Below, one piece after another: positions 33,395 through 42,206 of a DNA stretch of 64,000 bases. This DNA comes from Hymenobacter nivis. GTDB taxonomy: Bacteria > Bacteroidota > Bacteroidia > Cytophagales > Hymenobacteraceae. The stretch's first letter is position 1; the number at the start of each line of letters is the position of its first letter. The translations under genes were made by a program, and so were the position numbers. Where the stretch lies: contig NZ_CP029145.1 of the NCBI RefSeq assembly GCF_003149515.1, positions 4,154,001 to 4,218,000 of the forward strand, in the 5' to 3' direction. A model generated the notes under the pieces. That model was not told the DNA's origin. It did not search any database and saw only the letters and a list, made by a program, of their open reading frames with translations.

Positions 33395-35239
33395 CTACAC
33401 CAGCGCGGCGTTGGTTTGTAGCGAGCTAAGGCGCTGGTACACACCGCCAGGCCGGCGCAGCAGCTCGTTGTGGGTGCCACGCTCCACAATGCGGCCGTGC
33501 TGAAGCACGATGATTTCGTCGGCGTGCTGCACCGTGCTCAGGCGGTGGGCAATGACGAGCGAGGTGCGCGCTGCCATCAGGCGTTGCAGGGCCTCCTGCA
33601 CCAGCTTTTCGCTCTCGGTATCGAGCGCCGAGGTGGCTTCGTCCAAAATCAGAATCGGCGGGTTACGCAAAATGGCGCGGGCGATGCTCAGGCGCTGCCG
33701 CTGCCCGCCCGAGAGGCGGCCGCCGCGGTCGCCAATCATGGTTTGGTAGCCGTCGGGGCTGGCCACGATGAACTCGTGGGCGTTGGCGATTTTGGCGGCT
33801 TCGATGACTTCGGCCTCCGTGGCCTCTGTGTTAAAGCGGATGTTGTTGAAAATCGTGTCGTTGAACAAGATGCTTTCCTGCGTGACGATGCCCATCTGGT
33901 CGCGCACCGAGTGGATGGTGCAGGCGCGTACGTCGTGCCCGTCGATGAAAATCTGGCCGCCGCTGGCGTCGTAGAAGCGCGGCAGCAGGTCGGCCACCGT
34001 GCTCTTACCGCCGCCGCTGGGGCCCACCAGGGCCACCATCTGGCCTTTCTTAATAGTCAGGTTCAGGTCGTAGAGCACCGGCGTGTCGCCGTAGCTGAAC
34101 TGCACGTCGCGCAGCTCAATTTCGTGCGCGAAGGGCGGGAGCACCAGGGCCCCCGGCCGGTCGCGCACCGTCGGCTCGGTATCGATGATGCGCAGTACCC
34201 GCTCGCCGGCCACCAGCCCGCGCTGGATGTTGCCAAATGAGCCCGACAGCGCCTTGGCTGGCGTGAGCACCTGCGAAAATAGGATGACGTAGCCGATGAA
34301 CACCTCACCGGTTAGCGTGGTGTTGCCGCCCAAAATGAGCGAGCCGCCGAAGTACAGCAGCCCCGCCACCACCGACACGCCGGCGAATTCAGAGAACGGC
34401 GAGGCTAGGTCGCGGGTGTTGTCAATGCGCCGCGAGGTGCTGGCATAACGGTTGTTTTGCTCATCAAACTTGTCTTTGATGTAGCCCTGGGCATTGAACG
34501 CTTTGATAACCCGGATGCCGCCCAGCGTCTCGTCAATCACCGACATCATGGAGCCCAGCGTGCTCTGGCTGATTTCGGCCTGCCGCCGCAGCCGCTTGGC
34601 GATGCTGGCAATGATGCCGCCCGATACGGGCAGGAGCACCAGCGTGAACAAGGTGAGTGGGGCCGAAATGTGAAACAGCACCAGAAAATACGCCACGATG
34701 GTGAGGGGCTCTTTGATAACCGCCGTCATGGTATTCACTACCGAAGTTTCTACTTCCTGCACATCGGCCGTGAAGCGCGACATCAAATCCCCTTTGCGCT
34801 CACTCGAAAAAAAGCTCAGTTGCAGCCCCACCACGCGGTAGTACAAGTCGCGCCGCAGGTTGAGAATAACGCGGGCCCGCACCTTGGCTAAAAGCCGCAG
34901 GCTAAGGTAGCGAAACACGTTGCTCAGTAGCACCGAGGCCACTACTATCCCGCACACAAAGGCCAGGGCCCCCATCTTGCCATACGCCGCCAATACATCG
35001 GCAAAGAAATAATTGAAGGTCTGCGTCACCCAATCGATGGTGGGCTTGAAGACGGGCAGGTGGGCCGGGGCCTGCGCGGGCATCTTGTCCGTTTTATCGA
35101 ACAAAACGCTGAGCAACGGAATGATCAGCGTGAAGTTACCGATGCTGAAAAAGATGGTCAGCACCGTGTACAACAGGTATTGGGGTAAAAATGCAAGCCA
35201 AGGCCGGGCGTATTGCAGGATGCGGAGGTACGTCTTCAT
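33395..35239 (-). CDS. MsbA-like ABC exporter (fused membrane and ATPase domains)
   Basis: 614 residues: a six-helix type IV exporter domain (residues about 15-330) and a C-terminal ATPase with Walker A GPSGGGKSTVADLLPRF, signature RLSGGQRQRLSIARAIL, Walker B PILILDEATSALD and the switch His in VIAHRLSTVQ. This is the fold of MsbA lipid A flippases and multidrug half-transporters. Placement upstream of a membrane protein and gmhA favours a lipid-linked glycan or LPS precursor as cargo, but that is inference. Confidence 0.9.
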   Translation of the reverse strand: MKTYLRILQYARPWLAFLPQYLLYTVLTIFFSIGNFTLIIPLLSVLFDKTDKMPAQAPAHLPVFKPTIDWVTQTFNYFFADVLAAYGKMGALAFVCGIVVASVLLSNVFRYLSLRLLAKVRARVILNLRRDLYYRVVGLQLSFFSSERKGDLMSRFTADVQEVETSVVNTMTAVIKEPLTIVAYFLVLFHISAPLTLFTLVLLPVSGGIIASIAKRLRRQAEISQSTLGSMMSVIDETLGGIRVIKAFNAQGYIKDKFDEQNNRYASTSRRIDNTRDLASPFSEFAGVSVVAGLLYFGGSLILGGNTTLTGEVFIGYVILFSQVLTPAKALSGSFGNIQRGLVAGERVLRIIDTEPTVRDRPGALVLPPFAHEIELRDVQFSYGDTPVLYDLNLTIKKGQMVALVGPSGGGKSTVADLLPRFYDASGGQIFIDGHDVRACTIHSVRDQMGIVTQESILFNDTIFNNIRFNTEATEAEVIEAAKIANAHEFIVASPDGYQTMIGDRGGRLSGGQRQRLSIARAILRNPPILILDEATSALDTESEKLVQEALQRLMAARTSLVIAHRLSTVQHADEIIVLQHGRIVERGTHNELLRRPGGVYQRLSSLQTNAALV

Positions 35240-35241
35240 AA

Positions 35242-35572
35242 ATCACAGATTATGCAGATTAACCGTGATTTCGCTGATTCCTAATTTCACGTGTGTTATC
35301 GCAATTATTCCTAGCCGGTAAGTACCCGTTGCTAATTAGTTTGATGTAAAGAGCGTCATGCTGAGCGTAGTCGAAGCATCTCTTATTCGGGGTTAACTAC
35401 AATATTTAAAGTTAGTTACGCAGCGTATATGCTTCAACAAACTCAGCATGGCCGGCTGTTTTAATATAAGCTATTTACCGACGGGTACTTAATGATTGGT
35501 AAAAGCCGTTAATTACTTGCCGCCTTTTTCTTTGAATCTGCGAAATCACGGTTAATCAGTTTAATCAGTGAT
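35242..35572. repeat. Long-range inverted repeat flanking the MITE
   Basis: Arms at 35242-35280 and 35534-35572 are 39 nt each with about five mismatches. Both include the conserved block AAATCACGGTTAAT (right arm orientation). The 173-bp element sits between them, so it may have landed in an older palindrome. Confidence 0.6.
35319..35491. mobile_element. MITE-like element, 173 bp, copy 1
   Basis: The terminal inverted repeats TAAGTACCCGTTGCTAA and TAAGTACCCGTCGGTAA differ at two of 17 positions. A second copy of exactly the same length lies at 60631-60803 in the opposite orientation. The ends are consistent with a TA target duplication, as in IS630/Tc1-type elements. Inside is a core (GTCATGCTGAGCG, GAAGCATCTCTTATT) related to the palindromic repeat family. 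Confidence 0.75.
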
Positions 35573-37602
35573 TAAAATTCATTCAGGCGCTTGGCGATGT
35601 TCCAGCGCACAGCCACCGAGGCGTAGGTTTCGTTGCCGCTCATGGCACCATAATAGGTGGGCTGGTTTAGGGTTTGGTGCCGGGTGATGAGGGTGGCGTC
35701 TAGGAACAGGTTGAGGCGCGGCTGGTAGGTGGCCGTAAAGTCGGCGTGGAACAGGTGGCTTTTGTCGCCGTTGCCTACGCGGTAGCCGTGGTCGACGTCG
35801 GTGCCGGGGGTAGTGGAAGGAGCTCGCTGGTTGTACGAGAGCAGTACGTTGCCCCCGTTGTTGCTATAGGCAGTAGCGGTAGTAGGCAGTGCATCAAGGC
35901 CCTGCATCGTATAAAAGCCCTTGGCTACCAGGTGCAGGCGGGGCAAGGGTTGGTAGCTGAGTACCGCCAGCAGTTCCGTCAGGTTGGCCCCCATGGGATG
36001 GGCCAGCGGCTGCTGGTAGTTTTGGTAGTTGGTATAAATGGTTTCGTGCTGATAAGTGTAGGGGCGGATGAAGTTGACTTCCACTTGCAAATCAAGGTTT
36101 TGCACGCCGCCCACGTCGAGCAGCTTGCCGCCGACCTGCACGGCCTGCTTGTTGGCCCACCAGCCGTTGCCGGCTAAAATCTCGTTCAACTTAAACTCGT
36201 CCAGCACCAACTGGCCATAAAGCTGGGCGCGGTGCCGAATGTTCCACTTAAAATCAAGGCCCAGTAAGGCATTGTCGGCCGAACCCACGTTTTGCTCAAT
36301 AGCGCGGTAGAAAATAACTGGGTTCAAGTATTGAATTTCCAGCCCGCGGCCCGGCCCGCCCGATACTTCCGATTCAAACACGCCGATATTGAAATTCTTG
36401 GTCACGTCGAAGCTCAGGTGGTGCAGCGCCAGGTATTTCTTGGGATACACTTGGTCGGCGTTTTCGCGCTGGGCCGTAAGCTCGGCGAAAATGTTCTGGT
36501 AGTTGAATTTCCAGACGCGGGTATTGAATTTTAGGAAGAAATACGGCGCACTGTAGTCCGATAAAATCAGCGAGCGGTAGCCGTTGCCGATGAAGTTGCG
36601 GTCGTGCGCAAACTGGATGTTGATGTGCTTGGTGGCCGCGTAGGTTACGCCGCCCCGCGCCGTGAAGAAGTCGTAGGCGCTGCCATTTTGCACTTTAAAG
36701 TACTTAGTGTAGCCCTCGTGCGGGGCCACGGGCCCGCCGGTCAGGTTGTCGCGCTGGATACGCTGCTGCACCCAGCCCGGCACGGCCTCCTGGTTATCGG
36801 TCAAAAAGCCGTAGAAGCCCAGCCGCTGGTCCACGGTGCCTTCAAAGGAGACGCCCCGCGTGTTCACGTAGCGCAGGCCGTCGATACTGCCGTTGCCGCT
36901 GTCTTTGCCGCCTTGCAGCAATAGCACCGGGTTCAGCCGAAAAGTAAAATCCTTGGTTTGAACGTGGTAAAAGTCGGTCTGGTCGCGGTAGAAATACGTG
37001 AGGATGGGTTGCTTGCTTTCGTTCAGGCTGTTGCCCGGTACCGAGTACATCCAGTTGTCTTTCAATAAGTACTGCGCGTTGAAGCGGTCGGCCCGCGAGA
37101 GCGTGCCGGGGCCCACCCCGGTGCTGTCGGGCGAGAGGAGCCGCTCGCCCAGGCGGGCCACGCCAGCGCGGGTGTAGGGCCGGGCACTGGTGTGCGGGTC
37201 GTTCAGCGAGTCGGGTCCGTACTTGATGGCGTAGCGGTCGATGAGCCGGTACGTGTCCGCATCGAGCGGCACGTAGAGGGCCCCCTGGGTGGAGAACGGC
37301 GCGGGGCTAGCCGGAGCCTCCACGTCCGCCGCGGCCCTGTCGGGCTGCGGCGTTGCTACCGGGGCCGCCGCTGGCATTGCCATTGGCGTGGCTACCGGGG
37401 CGGCTACCGGGGCTGCCGCCGGGAGCGGTAGGGGCGTTCTGGCCGCGGGCTTCAGCGTATCGTTAAAGATGTACCAGTTCGAGGTTTCGTTGCCTCGCGC
37501 TGGGATGGTGGGCGTGGCGGGGGCTGGGGTGGCAGGCGTTTGGGCCGCTGCGAAGCCGGCCGGTAATGCGTAGGTAGCGAGGAGTAAAAGGATCTGTTTC
37601 AT
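35572..37602 (-). CDS. Outer-membrane beta-barrel protein (RemB/Wzi-like)
   Basis: 676 residues from ATG 37602 (MKQILLLLATYALPAGFAAAQ); the open frame extends 15 codons further up but without a signal. A proline/alanine-rich linker with PAAAPVA-type repeats follows. The mature barrel includes IDRYAIKYGPDSLND, YFYRDQTDFYHVQTKDFTFRLNP, GVSFEGTVDQRLGFYGFLTDN and HDRNFIGNGYRSL, and ends in a strand (YASVAVRWNIAKRLNEF). These patterns resemble the Wzi capsule-assembly / RemB gliding-motility barrels of Bacteroidota. The assignment is tentative; motility is not shown by the neighbourhood. Confidence 0.7.
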   Translation of the reverse strand: MKQILLLLATYALPAGFAAAQTPATPAPATPTIPARGNETSNWYIFNDTLKPAARTPLPLPAAAPVAAPVATPMAMPAAAPVATPQPDRAAADVEAPASPAPFSTQGALYVPLDADTYRLIDRYAIKYGPDSLNDPHTSARPYTRAGVARLGERLLSPDSTGVGPGTLSRADRFNAQYLLKDNWMYSVPGNSLNESKQPILTYFYRDQTDFYHVQTKDFTFRLNPVLLLQGGKDSGNGSIDGLRYVNTRGVSFEGTVDQRLGFYGFLTDNQEAVPGWVQQRIQRDNLTGGPVAPHEGYTKYFKVQNGSAYDFFTARGGVTYAATKHINIQFAHDRNFIGNGYRSLILSDYSAPYFFLKFNTRVWKFNYQNIFAELTAQRENADQVYPKKYLALHHLSFDVTKNFNIGVFESEVSGGPGRGLEIQYLNPVIFYRAIEQNVGSADNALLGLDFKWNIRHRAQLYGQLVLDEFKLNEILAGNGWWANKQAVQVGGKLLDVGGVQNLDLQVEVNFIRPYTYQHETIYTNYQNYQQPLAHPMGANLTELLAVLSYQPLPRLHLVAKGFYTMQGLDALPTTATAYSNNGGNVLLSYNQRAPSTTPGTDVDHGYRVGNGDKSHLFHADFTATYQPRLNLFLDATLITRHQTLNQPTYYGAMSGNETYASVAVRWNIAKRLNEF

Positions 37603-37720
37603 ATCAAATAAGCAACTCGGTAAAGCCAGGGGCATTGCGCGCCGCACCCATCAATTAACAAACCTACGCAAGCGGCCGTTGGCAGCGTAGGGGACCTGCT
37701 TGGGGCCCCCGCGGGGCAGG

Positions 37721-37728
37721 TACCTTTG
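37721..37728 (+). promoter_or_regulatory. -7 element (TACCTTTG) upstream of the upp-like gene
   Basis: A perfect TAnnTTTG, but 82 nt before the chosen start, implying a leader of about 75 nt. Confidence 0.55.
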
Positions 37729-37810
37729 GGCGTTGGGGGTTTTTGTGCCAACTTCGGGACGCGGTTGGCGTTTGGCCGGCCGGTTCTTTTCTATTCAAAA
37801 TTCCCGCCGC

Positions 37811-38512
37811 ATGGCCGATATTCCGTCCGTTCCCGCTTCCGAAATCGCCCACGCCGCCAAAGCCAATCCCCGCGTGCACGAGGTGTGCGCCGAGCCCAGC
37901 ATCGCCAACCACTTCCTGGCCGAGCTGCGCGACCGTGAGGTGCAGAAGGACAGCCTGCGCTTCCGCCGCAACTTGCAGCGGCTGGGCGAAATCATCGCCT
38001 ACCGCATCAGCGCCCACCTCAGCTACACCGACAAAACCATCCAGACGCCCCTGTCCGAAACCACCGGCAAGCTGCTCCACGACTTCCCGGTGCTGGCCAC
38101 CGTGCTGCGGGCCGGCCTGCCCTTCCACCAGGGCTTCCTGAACTACTTCGACCAGAGCCCCAGCGCGTTCGTGGCCGCCTACCGCATCGAAGGCACGGCC
38201 CAGGTGACGGTGCAGGTGGACTACCTCTCGGCCCCGAGCCTCGACGAGCGGGTGCTGATTCTGGCCGACCCCATGCTGGCCACCGGCAAAAGCCTGGTGC
38301 AAACTTACCGGGCCATGTTGCGCTTCGGCATGCCGCGGCAGGTGCACATCGCGGCCGTCATTGCCTCGCCCGAGGGCCTGGCCCATGTGGCCCGCGAAAT
38401 CCCGGAAGCGCACCTTTGGGTGGCCGCCATCGACGAGCACCTCAACGACCAGGCCTACATCATCCCGGGCCTGGGCGACGCTGGCGACCTGGCTTTCGGC
38501 AGCAAAATCTAG
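37811..38512 (+). CDS. Uracil phosphoribosyltransferase (upp-like)
   Basis: 233 residues from ATG 37811 (MADIPSVPASEIAHAA). UPRTase makes UMP from uracil and PRPP in salvage. Family features: FLAELRDREVQKDSLRFRRNL near the N-terminus, the uracil-site region LATVLRAGLPFHQGFL, the PRPP loop ILADPMLATGKSLVQT and the C-terminal substrate segment IDEHLNDQAYIIPGLGDAGD. The C-terminal GDAGD, with DPMLATGKS, is characteristic of this family. Slightly divergent from the best-known Upp proteins, so no gene symbol is asserted. Confidence 0.88.
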   Translation: MADIPSVPASEIAHAAKANPRVHEVCAEPSIANHFLAELRDREVQKDSLRFRRNLQRLGEIIAYRISAHLSYTDKTIQTPLSETTGKLLHDFPVLATVLRAGLPFHQGFLNYFDQSPSAFVAAYRIEGTAQVTVQVDYLSAPSLDERVLILADPMLATGKSLVQTYRAMLRFGMPRQVHIAAVIASPEGLAHVAREIPEAHLWVAAIDEHLNDQAYIIPGLGDAGDLAFGSKI

Positions 38513-38539
38513 CGCCGGGGCCTTGGCCTGCCGGCGGGG

Positions 38540-38547
38540 TACCTTTA
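38540..38547 (+). promoter_or_regulatory. -7-like element (TACCTTTA)
   Basis: One base from TAnnTTTG, 52 nt upstream of the small membrane-protein gene. TTG lies upstream but at a short spacing. Confidence 0.35.
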
Positions 38548-38598
38548 CCGCTGGCGGGATTTTTGCCCCTCGCCCGTCGTCTACCCTAACCCCCTGCC

Positions 38599-39045
38599 GT
38601 GCTCCCCCACGCCTTCAAATACGCTTCCGTGTTCCTGCTGAGCATGGTGAAGTTTTTGGGCGGCCCCCTGGCGGGGGTGTCGATGGGCTTGCCGTTTGGC
38701 CTCACACTACTGCTCACCGTGGCGGGTATGATGACCACAGTGTTCATCATTTCGGGCGTGGGCCGGGTGTGGGTGCGCCACCGCCAGCAGCAGCGACGGT
38801 TGCGGCGGGTACCCATATTTTCGTCGCGCTCGCGCAACATTATTAAGGTGTTTCGGCGGTTTGGCATGGGCGGCATTGCGTTCCTCACGCCGGTGCTGCT
38901 CTCGCCCATCGGGGGCACGGTCATCGCCACGCTGCTGGGCGTGCCGCGCGGCCGCATCCTGCTGCACATGCTCTGGAGCGCTGTGTTTTGGGGCGGCGTA
39001 CTTACGCTGGCCAGCGTGCGGTTCGGGCATTTGATCCACCATTGA
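38599..39045 (+). CDS. Small membrane protein of unknown function
   Basis: 148 residues, starting at GTG 38599. Three to four hydrophobic helices: LLLTVAGMMTTVFIISGVGRVWV, a basic loop (RHRQQQRRLRRV), then GMGGIAFLTPVLLSPIGGTVIATLLGVPRGRILLHM and a last helix AVFWGGVLTLASV. The glycine/proline-rich third segment recalls small export-type membrane proteins, but I cannot name the family. A palindromic repeat follows. Confidence 0.65.
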   Translation: MLPHAFKYASVFLLSMVKFLGGPLAGVSMGLPFGLTLLLTVAGMMTTVFIISGVGRVWVRHRQQQRRLRRVPIFSSRSRNIIKVFRRFGMGGIAFLTPVLLSPIGGTVIATLLGVPRGRILLHMLWSAVFWGGVLTLASVRFGHLIHH

Positions 39046-39072
39046 TTGGTCCCAGGCACCCGTTTCTCAGGT

Positions 39073-39176
39073 AAAAAGAACGTCACGCTGAACGCAGTGA
39101 AGCATCTCTACCGCAACAGTAATTATATGCTTGCGTGGTAGAGATGCTTCACTGCGTTCAGCATGACGTTCTTTTT
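39073..39176. repeat. Dispersed palindromic repeat, 104 bp
   Basis: Outer arms AAAAAGAACGTCACGCTGAA and TTCAGCATGACGTTCTTTTT; inner GCAGTGAAGCATCTCTACC and its complement. Nearly a perfect hairpin of more than 40 bp per arm between convergent genes, so it may also terminate both. Confidence 0.82.
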
Positions 39177-39202
39177 GCTTGGAGCATCAAACACCAAAGC
39201 TC

Positions 39203-40612
39203 TTACCGCCCGCGCCGCTTCAGGGCCTTGACGCCGGGGGCCGAAGCACCCTTTTTGCCCGGGTTGGCCTTGGCGCCTTTGGAGCTTTTCTTCTTGCCTG
39301 CCTGGAACACCTTGCCCGTGCGCTTGTCGATGGTTTCGCCGGGCTTGATCCACTCCTTACGCTCGTGAAAGGCCCCCTTAAACTCGGGGTCGAGCAGCTT
39401 GCGGCGGTCGTCCAGCTCGCGGCTCATGGTTTGCTGCTCCTCAAACGGAGTTTCCTCCACCTTCACTTCTTCGGGCAGTGGCAGCAGCTCGATGGTCTGG
39501 TTGATGAGCTGTTCAATCTCGGCGATGTGCACCATCTCGGCCTCGTTGGCGAAGGTGATGGCCGCGCCCGTGTGCAGGGCCCGGCCCGTGCGCCCGATGC
39601 GGTGCACGTAGTCGTCGTGGATGATGGGCACATCGAAGTTGATGACGTGGCTCACCTGGGGCACGTCGATGCCGCGGGCCGCCACGTCGGTGGCCACTAG
39701 GTAGCGTACCTCCCCGGCCCGAAACGCGTCCATGTTGTTGATGCGCGCGTTCTGGCCCTTGTTGCCGTGGATTACGCGCACCTCGCCCGCGGGGGCCTTG
39801 CGCTCCAGGAAGTGCGCCACCTGGTCGGCGTGCTCCTTGGTGCGGGTGAAGAGCAGCACGCGCGTCATGATTTCCTGGTCGCGGTGCAGCAGGAAGTGCA
39901 GCAGGTTAATTTTGGTGAGCAGGTTGGGGGCTTCGTACAGCGTCTGCGTCACGGTCGAAGCCGTTTGGGCCGGCGGCGTCACCTCCACCCGTACCGGGAA
40001 TTCCAGGAACTCCTCGCTCAGTAATGTTACCCGCTCGGGCATGGTGGCCGAAAATAGGATGTTCTGGCGCTTGCGCGGGATGATTTCCAGAATACGCCGG
40101 ATCTGGGGCATGAAGCCCATGTCCATCATCTTGTCGGCCTCGTCGAGCACCAGCGTCTTCAAGTCCTTCAGCAGCAGGGCCCCCTTCAGGTAAATTTCCA
40201 TCAGCCGGCCCGGTGTGGCAATCAGGATGTCCACGCCCTGGGCGATGGTTTCAATCTGCGTTTTGGGACCCAGGCCGCCGTAAATGGCGAAAATGCGCAG
40301 GTCGGTTTGGGTGGCCAGCGCCTTGAGGTGGGTTTCAATTTGCATGGCCAGCTCGCGGGTGGGGGCCAGCACCAGGGCCCGCGGGTTGATGCCCTGGGCG
40401 TACTTCACCTTCATCAGCAGGGGCAGGCCGAAGGCGGCCGTTTTGCCCGTGCCGGTCTGGGCAATGCCGAGCAAATCGTGCCCGGCCAGCAGCAGCGGAA
40501 TGGTTTGGGCCTGCACCGGCGTGGGCTCGGTGAAGCCGGCTTCGGCCACGGCCGTAAGCAATTGTTTGTTGAGTTTGAAATCGTTGAACGACGGGGCAGC
40601 AGTGGGTTCCAT
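39203..40612 (-). CDS. DEAD-box RNA helicase
   Basis: 469 residues from ATG 40612 (MEPTAAPSFNDFKLNKQL); the frame stays open through tRNA-His, which cannot be coding. All helicase motifs are visible: Q motif, motif I AQTGTGKTAAFGLP, PTRELAMQ, motif II VLDEADKMMD, motif III SAT, motif V TDVAARGIDVPQ and motif VI HRIGRTGRA. The C-terminal tail is basic (TGKVFQAGKKKSSKGAKANPGKKG) and likely contacts RNA. A CTTTGCGGG motif just before the start resembles the -7 box. Likely acts in ribosome assembly or RNA turnover, as RhlE-type enzymes do. Confidence 0.94.
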   Translation of the reverse strand: MEPTAAPSFNDFKLNKQLLTAVAEAGFTEPTPVQAQTIPLLLAGHDLLGIAQTGTGKTAAFGLPLLMKVKYAQGINPRALVLAPTRELAMQIETHLKALATQTDLRIFAIYGGLGPKTQIETIAQGVDILIATPGRLMEIYLKGALLLKDLKTLVLDEADKMMDMGFMPQIRRILEIIPRKRQNILFSATMPERVTLLSEEFLEFPVRVEVTPPAQTASTVTQTLYEAPNLLTKINLLHFLLHRDQEIMTRVLLFTRTKEHADQVAHFLERKAPAGEVRVIHGNKGQNARINNMDAFRAGEVRYLVATDVAARGIDVPQVSHVINFDVPIIHDDYVHRIGRTGRALHTGAAITFANEAEMVHIAEIEQLINQTIELLPLPEEVKVEETPFEEQQTMSRELDDRRKLLDPEFKGAFHERKEWIKPGETIDKRTGKVFQAGKKKSSKGAKANPGKKGASAPGVKALKRRGR

Positions 40613-40651
40613 CCCGCAAAGGTCGGGTATTTGGGCCGCTCCCGAAGTTTT

Positions 40652-40683
40652 TTTGCCCGCTACCGCATCCTTTCCTATCTTTG
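40652..40683 (+). promoter_or_regulatory. tRNA-His promoter (TTTG - 20 nt - TATCTTTG)
   Basis: TTTG at 40652-40655, 20 nt, then TATCTTTG at 40676-40683. It lies 18 nt before the tRNA and overlaps the upstream region of the divergent helicase gene. Confidence 0.7.
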
Positions 40684-40701
40684 CAGCACCAAAAACCACA
40701 C

Positions 40702-40776
40702 GGTAGATATAGCTCAGCTGGTTAGAGCGCCGGATTGTGATTCCGGAGGTCGTGGGTTCGAGCCCCATTATTTACC
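40702..40776 (+). tRNA. tRNA-His (anticodon GTG)
   Basis: The cloverleaf can be drawn: acceptor GTAGATA/TATTTAC with an extra encoded G at -1 opposite C73 (the histidine identity pair), D-arm AGCTCAGCTGGTTAGAGC, anticodon stem GCCGG/CCGGA-type around TTGTGAT, and T-loop TTCGAGC in a stem GTGGG/CCCAT. The 3' CCA is not encoded. A terminator follows. Confidence 0.95.
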
Positions 40777-40786
40777 CTCATTTGAA

Positions 40787-40818
40787 AGTCCCCGGGAGTC
40801 ATTCCGGGGACTTTTTTA
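40787..40818 (+). terminator. Terminator after tRNA-His
   Basis: AGTCCCCGG and CCGGGGACT pair around GAGTCATT, followed by a run of T. Confidence 0.88.
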
Positions 40819-40922
40819 TTTATTGCCGTGTCTTAAGCCCAGCGGGCCCCCCGGCCGCTTGTCCGGGGGGCCGTCGCCGCCTAACCTTCCCCGATCGTTC
40901 CACCTCCTTTAAACGCTTTCTA

Positions 40923-41855
40923 ATGAGCCTACTCGTCATCGGTACCGTTGCCTTCGATGCCCTCGAAACCCCGTTCGGCAAAACCGATAAAATCGTCGGC
41001 GGGGCCGCCACCTACATCAGTCTCTCGGCGTCGTACTCGCTGAAGCCCGTGAATATTGTGGCCGTGGTGGGCGACGATTTTGCCTCGTCTGACATTCAGC
41101 TGTTGGAAACGCACGGCGTGGACACTGATGGCTTGCAAATCAAAGCGGGCGAGAAGTCGTTTTTCTGGTCGGGCAAATATTCGCAGGACCTCAACTCGCG
41201 CGAAACCCTGGCCACCGAGCTGAACGTGTTAGCCGATTTCGACCCCGCCATTCCCGACGGCTACCAGGACTGCAAGTACCTGATGCTGGGCAACCTGACG
41301 CCCGCCGTGCAGCGCCTCGTCATCCAGCGCCTGGTAAACCGGCCCAAGCTGATTGTGATGGACACGATGAATTTCTGGATGGACGTGGCCCTGGAAGAGC
41401 TGCTGGCCACCATCGAAATGGTCGACGTGCTCAGCATCAACGACGAGGAGGCGCGCCAGCTGTCGGGCGAGTATTCGCTGGTGAAGGCGGCCAAGAAAAT
41501 CCAGGCCATGGGCCCCAAGTGCCTCATCATCAAGAAGGGCGAGCACGGGGCCCTGCTGTTTCACAAGAACAAGATGTTCTACGCCCCGGCCCTGCCGTTG
41601 GAAGAAGTATTCGACCCGACCGGCGCCGGCGACACGTTTGCGGGTGGCTTCATCGGCCACTTGGCCGCCACCGACGACATCAGCTTCGAAAACATGAAGC
41701 GCGCCGTCATCCACGGTTCGGCCATGGCCTCGTTCTGCGTCGAGAAATTCGGCACCGAACGCCTACTAAACCTCTCGGCCGAAGAAATTGAGGCCCGCGA
41801 AGCTCAATTTACCGAGCTCGTGCGGGTAGAGCCGGCGCTGGTACCGGCCGGTTAG
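40923..41855 (+). CDS. PfkB-family carbohydrate/nucleoside kinase
   Basis: 310 residues from ATG 40923 (MSLLVIGTVAFDALETPFG). PfkB features are the N-terminal GGAATYISLSAS substrate region, the internal EARQLSGEYSLVKAAKKI, and the C-terminal signature DPTGAGDTFAGGF, with Asp as catalytic base and the anion hole. Ribokinase/adenosine-kinase-like proteins of this length are common in Cytophagales, often annotated simply as PfkB family. The substrate is not evident. It follows the tRNA terminator; there is no partner gene. Confidence 0.92.
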   Translation: MSLLVIGTVAFDALETPFGKTDKIVGGAATYISLSASYSLKPVNIVAVVGDDFASSDIQLLETHGVDTDGLQIKAGEKSFFWSGKYSQDLNSRETLATELNVLADFDPAIPDGYQDCKYLMLGNLTPAVQRLVIQRLVNRPKLIVMDTMNFWMDVALEELLATIEMVDVLSINDEEARQLSGEYSLVKAAKKIQAMGPKCLIIKKGEHGALLFHKNKMFYAPALPLEEVFDPTGAGDTFAGGFIGHLAATDDISFENMKRAVIHGSAMASFCVEKFGTERLLNLSAEEIEAREAQFTELVRVEPALVPAG

Positions 41856-41928
41856 GGCCCCGGCGGCGCAACCCTTTTGCGGTGAGATGGGTACACCTCA
41901 TATCCTCCCACCGCAAATCCCCGTCGCC

Positions 41929-42183
41929 ATGTCCTTATCCAAAAAGCAGATCGAACTCACGAACGCCAAAACGTCCGTCAACCCCGTAGCTAATACCAAG
42001 AAAAAGAGCACGCAAATGCAAAGCCCCAACGCTACCGACGTGTCGGCCCACGGCAACACCACCGATGGTAATAGCGTCGGCCACGGCGTACAAAAAATCC
42101 GCAGTAACCCCCAAAACAACAAGCCCATGTCGGTGAACAAAGGCCCAATGAAAAAGGGCGCCGATAACAGCAAGGATCACTAG
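41929..42183 (+). CDS. Small hydrophilic protein, Asn/Lys-rich
   Basis: 84 residues from ATG 41929 (MSLSKKQIELTNAKTS). It has no hydrophobic segment and only polar/basic residues (TKKKSTQMQSPNATDVSAHG, QKIRSNPQNNKPMSVNK), so it is probably intrinsically disordered. A pair TTGCGGTG/CACCGCAA just upstream (41877-41916) could form a hairpin. A terminator follows, supporting a real gene. No family was recognised. Confidence 0.6.
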   Translation: MSLSKKQIELTNAKTSVNPVANTKKKSTQMQSPNATDVSAHGNTTDGNSVGHGVQKIRSNPQNNKPMSVNKGPMKKGADNSKDH

Positions 42184-42206
42184 TAGCTGGTGCTGTGATA
42201 AATAGT

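Noticed and set aside
40613..40768. Extended start of the DEAD-box helicase at 40768
   Set aside because: It would run through tRNA-His on the opposite strand. ATG 40612 gives the normal helicase N-terminus.
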